A DNA stretch of 64,000 nt from an uncultured Clostridia bacterium. GTDB taxonomy: Bacteria; Bacillota; Clostridia; Christensenellales; Borkfalkiaceae. The stretch spans positions 124,001 to 188,000 of the forward strand of contig CAKVPH010000001.1 in NCBI GenBank assembly GCA_934796775.1, given 5' to 3'. Positions 33,560-41,816 of the stretch are shown here, in pieces. The position numbers and the translations under genes are program-made. Under the pieces are notes generated by a model. That model searched no databases. It was not told the origin of the DNA and saw nothing but the letters and a program-made list of their open reading frames with translations. Position 1 is the stretch's first letter. Every line of letters begins with the position of its first letter.

Positions 33560-34030
33560 TTAAGATAAAGGTATAATTTTTACGTTTTCAGGAGAAGCAT
33601 TTACTTCTTCTAAAAGAACTGTATAAATAGACACCGCGTCGTCGGTATCAAAATTATCGTCTTCAACAACTACAGTAACGTTATCGGAATCTATCCCCAT
33701 CATAACAACTATGTTTTTGTATCCCTTAGCTTTTATAAGATTTTCTAAAAGCAGTTCTTTTTCAATAATTTCGGTAAGACGAAGCTTGCTGTTTAACGCA
33801 TTCTTTTTTACTTCGGAATTATCTTCAGCGCTTGCAATTATACTGTCAAGCTGCAAAATACGTTCGTTAATGCTTTCGGAATGCTCGGTTCTGTACTCGG
33901 TAAAATAGCTTGCAGTCGTTACGGTTTTGTCTTTTCCGCTTTTACCGGTGAACAAAAAGTTGCACACCGCAGTAACGGCGAGTAAAAGAACCATGCAGGA
34001 CAGAATGAGAATTTTTTTCTTCTTTGACAT
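33560..34030 (-). CDS. spoIIIAH: Stage III sporulation protein AH
   Basis: 156 residues: a short cytoplasmic start, one membrane helix (about 8-28), then a linker and a ring-building domain. The latter has KLRLTEIIEKELLLENLIKAKGYKNIVVMMGIDSDNVTVVV, the core of SpoIIIAH, a relative of EscJ/FliF. It lies in the mother-cell membrane and binds SpoIIQ through the intermembrane space to form the feeding-tube channel. It is shorter than the 218-residue Bacillus protein, mainly in the linker. Last gene of the operon. Confidence 0.92.
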   Translation of the reverse strand: MSKKKKILILSCMVLLLAVTAVCNFLFTGKSGKDKTVTTASYFTEYRTEHSESINERILQLDSIIASAEDNSEVKKNALNSKLRLTEIIEKELLLENLIKAKGYKNIVVMMGIDSDNVTVVVEDDNFDTDDAVSIYTVLLEEVNASPENVKIIPLS

Positions 34031-34067
34031 AATGATATCTCCTTATAATACGGTGTAGTTCCGTTTA

Positions 34068-34547
34068 TTACCTCATTGAAAGGACCTGGATTTTATCGCT
34101 TTCTATATCCAGAAACGTTTGTGTTGCCATTAAAAGCGAAAGTTTTACTTTAACGTCGCTTGCCCCTTTTGCAAGAATTATCACGCCGCAAATTTCGGGA
34201 TATATTTCACCTAAAACAAGCGGTTTTCCCGCAATCAAAACAGGACTTTCTTCTAAAATTTTATCTCCGCTATCGTATTTTTTTTCGGTTGCGACTTCGG
34301 TAGTTAATCCGCGTTTAACCGAAATTATCACGCTGACCTTTCCTGCTCCGTCAAGCTCGGAAAGTCTTGCCGAAAGTTTGTTTTCAAGCATTGAAACATA
34401 TTCGTCAACCGACAAAGTCTGTTTCTCGGTCGTTTTAAACGACGATAAAAATAATACCGCAATAATTACGATTGCAACAATTACAATTATGTATTCCGGT
34501 TTTATTTTTTTAAAAACGTTTTTTAATTTAAAATCAATCTTTGCCAT
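34068..34547 (-). CDS. spoIIIAG: Stage III sporulation protein AG
   Basis: 159 residues. One membrane helix (about 19-36) is followed by the ring domain. SVDEYVSMLENKLSARLSELDGAGKVSVIISVKRG and later GVIILAKGASDVKVKLSLLMATQTFLDIESDKIQVLSM are typical of SpoIIIAG. In Bacillus it forms a large ring in the mother-cell membrane as part of the A-Q channel. Its 5' end overlaps spoIIIAF by 14 bp, suggesting translational coupling. Confidence 0.92.
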   Translation of the reverse strand: MAKIDFKLKNVFKKIKPEYIIVIVAIVIIAVLFLSSFKTTEKQTLSVDEYVSMLENKLSARLSELDGAGKVSVIISVKRGLTTEVATEKKYDSGDKILEESPVLIAGKPLVLGEIYPEICGVIILAKGASDVKVKLSLLMATQTFLDIESDKIQVLSMR

Positions 34548-35007
34548 AAATATTCACCATTGTTTCGGGAATAAAAAAGTATTCGGCAAGCGTGCTTTTT
34601 GTTAAGGACGCTATATCTATATGCTCGTTTTTTCCTTCATATCCCAAATCTTTGTAATTTATCGAAATTTTTTTTAAAGAATAGTTATCTTCGTTTAAAA
34701 ATATCTTCATATCCTTAATCGTAACGTGTTCGCCTTTCAATACGTCGCGAGCTAAAACCTCATAATACTTCTGCATATATGCGCCCGATTGAGCATCGCA
34801 CTCGGTATAAAAGGTGCTTTTATCGCTAAAAAACGAAAAATTATCCGAACTGCCGTTTAAAGCTAAAAGCGGCGTCAGTAAATTTACCACGGATATAAGC
34901 GAGTATATTAAAACGATCGTTTTCATCGTTTTTTTTTCCGGCATTATTATTTTCAAAACAAAAAAAGTAAGAGATAGGCCTATTACGGATAAAATCCATG
35001 CTTTCAT
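34534..35007 (-). CDS. spoIIIAF: Stage III sporulation protein AF
   Basis: 157 residues. Two N-terminal membrane helices (about 4-22 and 29-50) precede a soluble ring-building domain. MKAWILSVIGLSLTFFVLKIIMPEKKTMKTIVLIYSLISVVNLLTPL follows the conserved SpoIIIAF pattern (W near the N-terminus, LLPEGK-like turn read here as IMPEKK). Identification rests on this plus its place between AE and AG. It is a structural part of the mother-cell side of the channel. Confidence 0.9.
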   Translation of the reverse strand: MKAWILSVIGLSLTFFVLKIIMPEKKTMKTIVLIYSLISVVNLLTPLLALNGSSDNFSFFSDKSTFYTECDAQSGAYMQKYYEVLARDVLKGEHVTIKDMKIFLNEDNYSLKKISINYKDLGYEGKNEHIDIASLTKSTLAEYFFIPETMVNIYGKD

Positions 35008-35051
35008 TTTTCACCTTTTATCATGTTTTTGTATAGCGAACAACAAGCTTC

Positions 35052-36236
35052 TTAAAACAAGTTTCCTCCCGCAAAAACGAGAATATAAACCGTAAAGAAA
35101 AACACAACGAATATCAGAATCAGAGAAATAGCAATAAGATTCAACGTTTCCGAAAAAGAAGAAATCATATCGGTTATTCTTTTATCCGCAAGCGGTTCAC
35201 CGACCGCCGCAAGCAATTTAAAAACTAACGACAACGCAAGAATTTTTATAAGCGGCAGTAAAAATGCAAATATTAAAGCAACCGAAAATAATCCGCCAAG
35301 CGAATTTTTTATTACGTATGACGCGGCAAGCGCAACGTCTATACCCTCTTTTGCAAAGCTTCCCACAGCCGGAACGGCATTGCCGACCGTATATTTTAAT
35401 GCTCTTAAAGATACTCCGTCATAAGAAGCCGCACCAAGCCCGCTTATAACCGTAAAAGCCGAAAATACCGTTACGCAAATTCCGGATACCCATTTAAACG
35501 CGCTTTGAAAAAATTCCTTTGTCTTTTTTAAAGAAAATTTTTCGGAAAGCGACGAAATTACCCCCAGGACGCAAATAATGGAAATCAAAGGAATTAAAAG
35601 GTTTACAAGAGCGGACGAAATACCTTGACTCACAAAAAGAGAGGCAGGTTTTAAGGCATTAGCCTTAGCTTTTCCGCCGCTTGCCGCAACTAATGTAATC
35701 AAAACGGGATAAATAGTTTCGATAAAACCGGTCATTTCTTTCAAAAAATCAAAAACTTCGCTTGCAAGCGTTGCCGTTTCGCCAAAAACAAGAAGAGCTA
35801 TCGAAAGATAACACGCTATAAAAGCCACATCAGTCGTTCTGTTTTTATTTACACTTATACCCGACAACAGCCCGTTTAACGCCATAGCCGCCGTAACGCA
35901 AGCAAATACGCCCAAGAATCCATATATATCTTTAAAGAAAAGTTTAAAAAAATATTCAAAAAAATTACCGTAATCTACAGATTTTTCACCATTTAAAAAA
36001 CCGTTTAAATATTCGGTAAAGCTTTTTTCCGTAGTTATGCCTTTTAAATATTTTTGATAAAGCTTTTCAAAACTTTCCGTATCGGTATTTTTTAAAAGCT
36101 CGTCCACAATTTCTTCAAACGAAGAATCGCTCGTTTTCAATTCGTCATCTGCGGCTTCAACTTTATATGTCGAGGGCATAAAAATACATAATGCCACCAA
36201 GGCGATCAATAATATTTTTTTCATATTTAAAATCAA
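35052..36236 (-). CDS. spoIIIAE: Stage III sporulation protein AE
   Basis: 394 residues: a signal peptide (about 4-28, cut near VEAAD), a hydrophilic part, then eight or so membrane spans. VTLVAASGGKAKANALKPASLFVSQGISSALVNLLIPLISI and GVSLRALKYTVGNAVPAVGSFAKEGIDVALAASYVIKNSLGG are well-conserved SpoIIIAE stretches. It is the large polytopic membrane subunit of the SpoIIIA complex. It overlaps spoIIIAD by 4 bp (ATGA). Confidence 0.95.
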   Translation of the reverse strand: MILNMKKILLIALVALCIFMPSTYKVEAADDELKTSDSSFEEIVDELLKNTDTESFEKLYQKYLKGITTEKSFTEYLNGFLNGEKSVDYGNFFEYFFKLFFKDIYGFLGVFACVTAAMALNGLLSGISVNKNRTTDVAFIACYLSIALLVFGETATLASEVFDFLKEMTGFIETIYPVLITLVAASGGKAKANALKPASLFVSQGISSALVNLLIPLISIICVLGVISSLSEKFSLKKTKEFFQSAFKWVSGICVTVFSAFTVISGLGAASYDGVSLRALKYTVGNAVPAVGSFAKEGIDVALAASYVIKNSLGGLFSVALIFAFLLPLIKILALSLVFKLLAAVGEPLADKRITDMISSFSETLNLIAISLILIFVVFFFTVYILVFAGGNLF

Positions 36237-36625
36237 ATACGCCCGATAAACTCTTTAATAAGAGATATCAGCGAAGAAAATACAGGTATACTCATTCCCA
36301 CAAGTACAAGCCGACCGGCAAACGCAAGCTTATCCGACAAACTTTTAAGTCCCGCATCCTCGGTAAGCCCGCACGCAAACTCTATAAGATAGGCAACCAA
36401 GGTTACTTTTACGGCAATGAGCATAATTCCACCGTCTATCCCGGATAAACTCGTAAGTTCGTTTATAAAAGCAACTGTCTGCGTTAAATAATCAACCGAA
36501 AAACTTAATACTATTATACCGCCGGCAATTAAAGCGGGTAAAAATAAGTCGCTGCCTATATTTTTTAAATAAACGCACAAAAAGGCAGTAATAACAGCAA
36601 CAGCAATAATTTTATATATTTCCAT
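36233..36625 (-). CDS. spoIIIAD: Stage III sporulation protein AD
   Basis: 130 residues, almost wholly hydrophobic with four membrane spans. EIYKIIAVAVITAFLCVYLK at the start and LIAVKVTLVAYLIEFACGLTEDAGLKSLSDKLAFAGRLVLVGMSIPVFSSLISLI are the family pattern. SpoIIIAC and SpoIIIAD are small, related membrane proteins thought to resemble secretion export-gate components. It is 26 bp downstream of spoIIIAC. Confidence 0.95.
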   Translation of the reverse strand: MEIYKIIAVAVITAFLCVYLKNIGSDLFLPALIAGGIIVLSFSVDYLTQTVAFINELTSLSGIDGGIMLIAVKVTLVAYLIEFACGLTEDAGLKSLSDKLAFAGRLVLVGMSIPVFSSLISLIKEFIGRI

Positions 36626-36651
36626 AATACTTAAAAAGCTTTTTTATCAAG

Positions 36652-36849
36652 CTAATAAAGGTCAAACAACAGTTTAAGGCTTTCAAAAAGTTCCGAAACC
36701 ATAGAGATAACCATTGTTAAAACGATAACAAGCCCCGCTATTGCAACCAGCATAGCTATATCGTCCCGATCTGATTTTTTAAGTATCTGACATATAACGG
36801 TAATCAATACTCCGATTGCCGCAATTTTAAAAATAATATCTATATCCAT
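36652..36849 (-). CDS. spoIIIAC: Stage III sporulation protein AC
   Basis: 65 residues with two membrane helices: MDIDIIFKIAAIGVLITVICQILKKSDRDD, then AMLVAIAGLVIVLTMVI. Length and the Arg-Asp turn between helices match SpoIIIAC exactly. Component of the A-Q channel in the mother-cell membrane. It is 10 bp after spoIIIAB. Confidence 0.95.
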   Translation of the reverse strand: MDIDIIFKIAAIGVLITVICQILKKSDRDDIAMLVAIAGLVIVLTMVISMVSELFESLKLLFDLY

Positions 36850-36859
36850 AAAAAAAGCC

Positions 36860-37330
36860 TTAAATTATAATTACAAAAGCTATAAGTCCGACTAAAAAAC
36901 CCGTCTTTTTATATATATTCCCATATTTTTTTTGTTCGCTTAACGATATTGAAAGTTCGTTTGCAAATTTTTCTTTATATCCTTCGCACGTCATGCTTTG
37001 CATTGCCGCATCGGTTTTCCCGAGTTTATCAAAATATGTGATTATATCATTTTTTTGCACGTCGCTAAGGTAAGAAGGAATTTTATCAGAAACGTTATTT
37101 CCTTCGCCCTTCATTTTTATCAAATCGTTAAACGCAGAAGAAATATATTCTTTTTTACATAATGACCTTACGTTATTTTTAAAAAAGCAGACCTCTCTTA
37201 ACAAGTCGCAGTTAAAATCGTAAATCGATTTATAAAATTTATACTTTTCTGAATAACGGTTGGAAAACAACTTTCCTACGCATGTTCCAAGCGCCAACAT
37301 GCAAACAGCTAAAATTAAATTTAAAGCCAT
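36860..37330 (-). CDS. spoIIIAB: Stage III sporulation protein AB
   Basis: 156 residues with an N-terminal membrane helix (about 3-18) and a C-terminal one (about 137-156), and helices between. LFSNRYSEKYKFYKSIYDFNCDLLREVCFFKNNV, and later the KKYGNIYKKTGFLVGLIAFVIII end, match the SpoIIIAB pattern, a GspF-like fold. It works with the ATPase SpoIIIAA. It is 3 bp after spoIIIAA. Confidence 0.93.
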   Translation of the reverse strand: MALNLILAVCMLALGTCVGKLFSNRYSEKYKFYKSIYDFNCDLLREVCFFKNNVRSLCKKEYISSAFNDLIKMKGEGNNVSDKIPSYLSDVQKNDIITYFDKLGKTDAAMQSMTCEGYKEKFANELSISLSEQKKYGNIYKKTGFLVGLIAFVIII

Positions 37331-37333
37331 AAA

Positions 37334-38209
37334 TTATTCGATCTCCCCGATTTCGCAAACCGAAACCTTTTCGCCTTCCCGTTTTAAAGTTATAAATAAA
37401 TCAAAACATCCGTTTTTAAAAGCATTTTTTAAATAATCTTTTTTTAAAGCGTCACGATAGTTTTCGGCATGAACGGAACATATTACAGTCACGCCCGAAA
37501 GCTTTGCAAAAAGTGCGCCGTCGGCTTCACTTGCATTTGTAAGCTCGTCCGCGATCAATACGTCGGGACAAAGCGTTTTTATAGCTGTATAAAATCCGAA
37601 ACGTTTATCGCAGTCCAAAAGCACGTCAGAACTTTCACCCAAATCAAATTCACGCCCGGAAATTTCATTTTTCTCATCAATAACAAGAACGTTTTTATGC
37701 GTTTTTTCTGAAATAACGCGGGTTATATCCCTTAAAAAAGTGGTTTTTCCAACGCCAGGCGGTGAAATTATAAGCGCACTTTTAATCCGTGAACGGGATA
37801 AATCTCCGTTCATATCATTTATTATAAGCTCGTCAAATATATGTTCGGCGCATCCTTTTATTTCATGCGGAATACGAATACATAGCCCGCTGAAATCTTT
37901 CATTGTTTTTACGTTGCCGTTTTCAAGAACAAAACGCCCGCAAAGGCCGATTCTTATTCCGCCATACGAAATATATCCTTCTTTTATACAGTCGTTATAT
38001 GCATAAACGGAATTCTCGCACGCTTTAAACACTATATCGCCGATATCATCGTGCGATAGAACAATCGACTTTCCGCAGTAGTAAAGCTTTTTATATATGC
38101 CGTTATAATTTGCGGTTACAGGCCTATTTTCGCGTATACGCAATTCATTAATTTTACTCTCGTCCGATAAAAGAATGCTTTTTATCTCAAACGGTAAAAA
38201 ATCATACAT
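37334..38209 (-). CDS. spoIIIAA: Stage III sporulation protein AA (ATPase)
   Basis: 291 residues, a secretion-type ATPase. The Walker A is SPPGVGKTTFLRDITR, the Walker B/Asp-box part VLVIDEKNEISG, and DVLIADELTNASEADGALFAKLSGVTVICSVHAEN is typical. The N-terminal NELRIRENRPVTANYNG and GGIRIGLCGRFV are also family marks. It powers the SpoIIIA-SpoIIQ complex, which keeps the engulfed forespore alive and sigma-G active. It is first of the eight-gene operon; a sigma-E-like promoter is proposed just upstream. Confidence 0.96.
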   Translation of the reverse strand: MYDFLPFEIKSILLSDESKINELRIRENRPVTANYNGIYKKLYYCGKSIVLSHDDIGDIVFKACENSVYAYNDCIKEGYISYGGIRIGLCGRFVLENGNVKTMKDFSGLCIRIPHEIKGCAEHIFDELIINDMNGDLSRSRIKSALIISPPGVGKTTFLRDITRVISEKTHKNVLVIDEKNEISGREFDLGESSDVLLDCDKRFGFYTAIKTLCPDVLIADELTNASEADGALFAKLSGVTVICSVHAENYRDALKKDYLKNAFKNGCFDLFITLKREGEKVSVCEIGEIE

Positions 38210-38234
38210 ATAACTTGTCCTTTTTTTACTTAAA

Positions 38235-38265
38235 GAAGTCTGATTTTTTTTCGTCCCATATATTC
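38235..38265 (-). promoter_or_regulatory. Candidate sigma-E promoter of the spoIIIA operon
   Basis: On the minus strand GAATATA (38259-38265; 6 of 7 to the sigma-E -35) and CAGACTTC (38235-38242; 5 of 8 to the -10), 16 bp apart. Spacing is slightly long and the -10 weak. In Bacillus this operon is sigma-E dependent. Confidence 0.35.
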
Positions 38266-38298
38266 AATGCACAAAAAAAACAAATTATTCTTAAAAAC

Positions 38299-38327
38299 AA
38301 AAAAAATGAGTGGCACATAACCACTCA
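38299..38327 (-). terminator. Terminator of the dihydrolipoyl dehydrogenase gene
   Basis: TGAGTGG (38307-38313) and CCACTCA (38321-38327) form a 7-bp stem, followed on the minus strand by TTTTTTTTG. Confidence 0.88.
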
Positions 38328-38355
38328 ATTTTTCGTTTCGTTCGTTATAATAAAA

Positions 38356-39726
38356 TTAAGAATTTATAATCTCTTTTATAATTTCTCCCACCGTAGGATG
38401 CGGATAAATAAATTTATTCATCTGATTTTTTGTCGTTTTTGAAATTATCATATTCGAAAGAGAAAGAATTATTTCGCTTGCATAGGAAGAAACAATAAAC
38501 GCTCCTCGCAAAACGTCATTTTCGTCAAAAATCAACTTACATATTCCCTTATAACCGTCATTTTCGGCAACAAACCGTCCCGAATAGTTGAGCGGTAGTT
38601 TTAAAACAGAAAATTTAAGATCATTAGCCTGCATTTCTTGTTCAGTCATTCCCGCTGCCGCAGCCTCAGGGAAAGAATAAATCACCGACGGAATACAAGA
38701 ATAATCCATTTCGTCTTTAATTCCCAAAATACTATTCAAACAAACGTCTGCCTCACGATATGCGGTATGCGCAAGCATTGATTTTTGGTTCACATCACCT
38801 ATTGCATATATCCCCGCAATATTCGTCTGCATACGCAAATCAGTAACAATAGAGCCGTTATTCAGAAGAATTCCGGTTTTTTCAAGCCCGAAGCCATCAA
38901 TGTTTGCGCGTCTTCCTACGCACAAAATAATTTTATCGAATTCAATACTAAAACATTCGGTCGATTTGCAAACCACGGTATTACCGTCAATTTTTTCAGC
39001 TCTTGTATTTAGAAAAAATTCAATTCCGCCTCTGCTAAGATTATCCAGTAAGACAGACGAACATTCCGGCTCGAAGCTGCCACCAATTTTATCCGAAGCT
39101 TCAATAACGCTAACGCTGCTTCCGATTTTAGAAAAATAGCAGGCAAGCTCAACGCCTATTACACCGCCGCCGATTACAACCACCCTTTCGGGCTTTTGAG
39201 CTATATCAAAAACTTCGCTTGAAGTAAGTAAAAACCCATTCGAGTAAGCATCCGATAAACCTTCGATATCCGGAAATACGTTATGTGAACCGGTTGCTAT
39301 AACAAGGTTTTTAGCCAAGTAAAAATTCCCTTCTTCGTCAGCCACGCAAACGCCTTCTTCGTTACGGGAAACAATCGTTCCTTTAGAAAAAATAAGTTTA
39401 ACTTTATTCTTTCTTAACCGACCTCTTACGCCCATCGTAAGCTCGTTTACAACTTTGTCTTTATGCTCGGTAGCTACAGTTTGATCAAAAACAACGCTTT
39501 CACTTGTTACTCCGAATACAGCCGAATTTAATGATTCACTGTATTTTTTTGCTGACGTTAAAAAACATTTAGACGGAATACAGCCTTCATTCAGACATAC
39601 TCCGCCAAGTTTATGTTTTTCAAATAAAGCAACTTTAAGACCTGTCTTGCATGCCTTCTCCGCAAACGAATAACCGGCAGGACCGCCGCCTAATACTATT
39701 GCATCATATAAAAAACGTTCATTCAT
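38356..39726 (-). CDS. lpdA: Dihydrolipoyl dehydrogenase-type flavoprotein
   Basis: 456 residues. FAD loop AIVLGGGPAGYSFAEKA, redox-active disulfide GGVCLNEGCIPSK (about 42-54), NAD loop VVVIGGGVIGVELACYF, second FAD motif IYAIGDV, and the C-terminal His-Glu motif FIYPHPTVGEII. All parts of an active dihydrolipoyl dehydrogenase are present. No pyruvate dehydrogenase, glycine cleavage or lipoyl-protein gene lies nearby, so its partner is unknown. Other class I disulfide reductases are possible but less likely given the HPT motif. A 20-bp palindrome lies 36 bp upstream of the start. Confidence 0.9.
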   Translation of the reverse strand: MNERFLYDAIVLGGGPAGYSFAEKACKTGLKVALFEKHKLGGVCLNEGCIPSKCFLTSAKKYSESLNSAVFGVTSESVVFDQTVATEHKDKVVNELTMGVRGRLRKNKVKLIFSKGTIVSRNEEGVCVADEEGNFYLAKNLVIATGSHNVFPDIEGLSDAYSNGFLLTSSEVFDIAQKPERVVVIGGGVIGVELACYFSKIGSSVSVIEASDKIGGSFEPECSSVLLDNLSRGGIEFFLNTRAEKIDGNTVVCKSTECFSIEFDKIILCVGRRANIDGFGLEKTGILLNNGSIVTDLRMQTNIAGIYAIGDVNQKSMLAHTAYREADVCLNSILGIKDEMDYSCIPSVIYSFPEAAAAGMTEQEMQANDLKFSVLKLPLNYSGRFVAENDGYKGICKLIFDENDVLRGAFIVSSYASEIILSLSNMIISKTTKNQMNKFIYPHPTVGEIIKEIINS

Positions 39727-39761
39727 AATAATATAAATAATCCTTTATTTTATGCAGAGTT

Positions 39762-39781
39762 TTAAACATAATTATGTTTAA
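39762..39781. promoter_or_regulatory. Perfect 20-bp palindrome upstream of lpdA
   Basis: TTAAACATAA followed directly by its reverse complement TTATGTTTAA, with no spacer. It lies where the -35/-10 region of lpdA should be, and TAAAAT is found just downstream on the minus strand. Candidate repressor site; the regulator is unknown. Confidence 0.5.
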
Positions 39782-39805
39782 CGTAATTACAAATTATATA
39801 TTTTT

Positions 39806-39843
39806 AATTATAAAAAACTGTCGCAAAAAATTCACGACAGTTT
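39806..39843 (-). terminator. Terminator of the tig-clpP-clpX operon
   Basis: AAACTGTCG (39815-39823) and CGACAGTTT (39835-39843) form a 9-bp stem, followed on the minus strand by TTTATAATTAAAAA. Confidence 0.85.
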
Positions 39844-39854
39844 AAAGATTTCAA

Positions 39855-41111
39855 TCAGGCAATTTCTTTTTTTATAACCTTAGGTTTACCCTTTCCGTCA
39901 ACTACATCTTTATCGATAATAATTTTTTTAACGGAATCATCGCCGGGTAAATCATACATTGTATCAATCATAAACGATTCAAAAATTGTTCTTAAACCTC
40001 TTGCGCCTGTCTTTAATTCAATCGCCTTTTTAGCAATTTCTTTCACTGCATCATCTGATACGTTAAGTTCAACGTCGTCAAGTTCAAGAAGTTTTTGATA
40101 TTGTTTTATAATCGCATTTTTAGGCTCTGTCATAATTTTAACAAGAGCGTCTTCGTTCAACGGATTAAGAGAAACCACTATCGGCAGACGTCCTACAAAT
40201 TCCGGAATCAAACCGTATTTAGTTAAATCATGCGGTTGAATATTTTCAAGTGCTTTATCATTCTTTTCTGATTTTATTACAACCTTACTGCCAAAGCCAA
40301 GTCCTGCGTCATCGGCAATGCGGGCGTCAATTATTTTATCAAGTCCTACAAACGCTCCGCCGCAAATGAACAAAATATTTGTTGTATCAATTCTTAAAAG
40401 CTCCTGCTGCGGATGTTTTCTGCCGCCCTGAGGAGGAACCGAAGCAACAGTGCTTTCAATAATCTTTAACAAAGCCTGTTGCACGCCTTCACCTGAAACG
40501 TCGCGGGTTATAGAAACGTTTTCACCCTTTCGCGCAATCTTATCAATCTCATCAATATAAATAATGCCTCTTTCGGCCTTTTCTATATCGTAATCCGCAT
40601 TTTGAATAAGCTTTAATAAAATATTTTCAACGTCTTCGCCTACATATCCGGCCTCGGTTAACGTCGTAGCATCGGCAACAGCAAACGGCACGTCAAGAAT
40701 TTTAGCAAGAGTTCTTGCAAGCAAAGTTTTACCCGAACCGGTTGGACCGAGCATCAAAATATTGCTTTTTTCAATTTCAAGTTCGTCGCCGGATAAAACG
40801 CTTTTATTCTGCAATGCATAATTCACTCTTTTATAATGATTATACACGGCTACAGACAAAATCTTTTTTGCCTTATCCTGCCCAACAATATATTTGTCAA
40901 GCTCGCTTTTTATCTCAGCGGGAGTTTTTAAGGGAATGGTGTCTTTGCGAATTTTTTTATCCTTTTCGCGGATCACTTTTTCACATATTTCGACGCATTG
41001 ATCGCAAATATACACACCGTCAGGTCCCGCAATAAGTTTTTTTACCTCGGAATTAGGTTTTCCGCAAAAGGAGCAATGCACTTCGTTGTTTTTATTTTCG
41101 TTATTTGCCAT
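39855..41111 (-). CDS. clpX: ATP-dependent Clp protease ATP-binding subunit ClpX
   Basis: 418 residues. The N-terminal zinc-binding domain has CSFCGK and CDQCVE. The AAA+ core has Walker A LMLGPTGSGKTLLARTLA, Walker B GIIYIDEIDKIARK, and the pore loop AGYVGEDVE. The substrate-gripping and ClpP-docking regions (EFVGRLPIVVSL; the IGF-type loop lies near LGFGSK) are in place. It unfolds tagged proteins and feeds them to ClpP. It is 41 bp downstream of clpP and ends the operon. Confidence 0.97.
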   Translation of the reverse strand: MANNENKNNEVHCSFCGKPNSEVKKLIAGPDGVYICDQCVEICEKVIREKDKKIRKDTIPLKTPAEIKSELDKYIVGQDKAKKILSVAVYNHYKRVNYALQNKSVLSGDELEIEKSNILMLGPTGSGKTLLARTLAKILDVPFAVADATTLTEAGYVGEDVENILLKLIQNADYDIEKAERGIIYIDEIDKIARKGENVSITRDVSGEGVQQALLKIIESTVASVPPQGGRKHPQQELLRIDTTNILFICGGAFVGLDKIIDARIADDAGLGFGSKVVIKSEKNDKALENIQPHDLTKYGLIPEFVGRLPIVVSLNPLNEDALVKIMTEPKNAIIKQYQKLLELDDVELNVSDDAVKEIAKKAIELKTGARGLRTIFESFMIDTMYDLPGDDSVKKIIIDKDVVDGKGKPKVIKKEIA

Positions 41112-41152
41112 TTTACCTCTTTAAGGATAAAACAAAAATAGTTTATCCTTTA

Positions 41153-41734
41153 TTATCTCTTATAATATACTTCATCGATAATACCGTAACCCTTTGCTTC
41201 TGCAGCGGACATATAATTGTCCCTGTCGGTATCGGTTTCGATAATTGAAAGATCTTTACCCGTATTTTCGGATAAAATCTTATTGAGTTTTTGTTTTATT
41301 TTTATAATTTGGCGAGCTTGAATCTGTATATCGCTCGCCTGACCTTGCGCGCCGCCTAAAGGCTGATGAATCATAATTTCTGCGCTCGGGAGAGCAAATC
41401 TTTTACCCTTTGCACCGCTCGAAAGCAAAAATGCGCCCATACTTGCAGCCAAACCTATGCAAATAGTAGATACATCGCATTTGATATAATTCATTGTATC
41501 GTAAATAGCAAGACCTGACGTTACGCTTCCGCCGGGGCTGTTGATGTAAAGATAGATATCTTTTTCCGGATCTTTTGATTCAAGATATATAAGCTGAGCT
41601 ACTACCGTATTTGCAACGGCGTCATCAATTTCACCGGTAATAAATATAATACGATTTTCTAAGAGTCTTGAATAGATATCGTAAGAACGTTCGCCTCTGT
41701 TAGATTGCTCCACCACCATCGGGATAAGTGCCAT
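41153..41734 (-). CDS. clpP: ATP-dependent Clp protease proteolytic subunit ClpP
   Basis: 193 residues from the ATG at 41734, chosen because GAGG lies 9 bases before it and because MALIPMVVEQSNRGERSYDIYSRLL is the standard ClpP start; an upstream in-frame start would add 13 untypical residues. The triad is Ser98 (AASMGAF), His123 (IMIHQP) and Asp172 (TDRDNYMS). The 14-subunit chamber degrades proteins unfolded by ClpX. It sits between tig and clpX, the classical order. Confidence 0.97.
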   Translation of the reverse strand: MALIPMVVEQSNRGERSYDIYSRLLENRIIFITGEIDDAVANTVVAQLIYLESKDPEKDIYLYINSPGGSVTSGLAIYDTMNYIKCDVSTICIGLAASMGAFLLSSGAKGKRFALPSAEIMIHQPLGGAQGQASDIQIQARQIIKIKQKLNKILSENTGKDLSIIETDTDRDNYMSAAEAKGYGIIDEVYYKR

Positions 41735-41816
41735 ATTGAATATCCTCACATTGTATTTTTCGGGCGCAACCATATTAAGTTGCGCCCGTCTTAATTTTTA
41801 TTTTTATTTTATCAGA

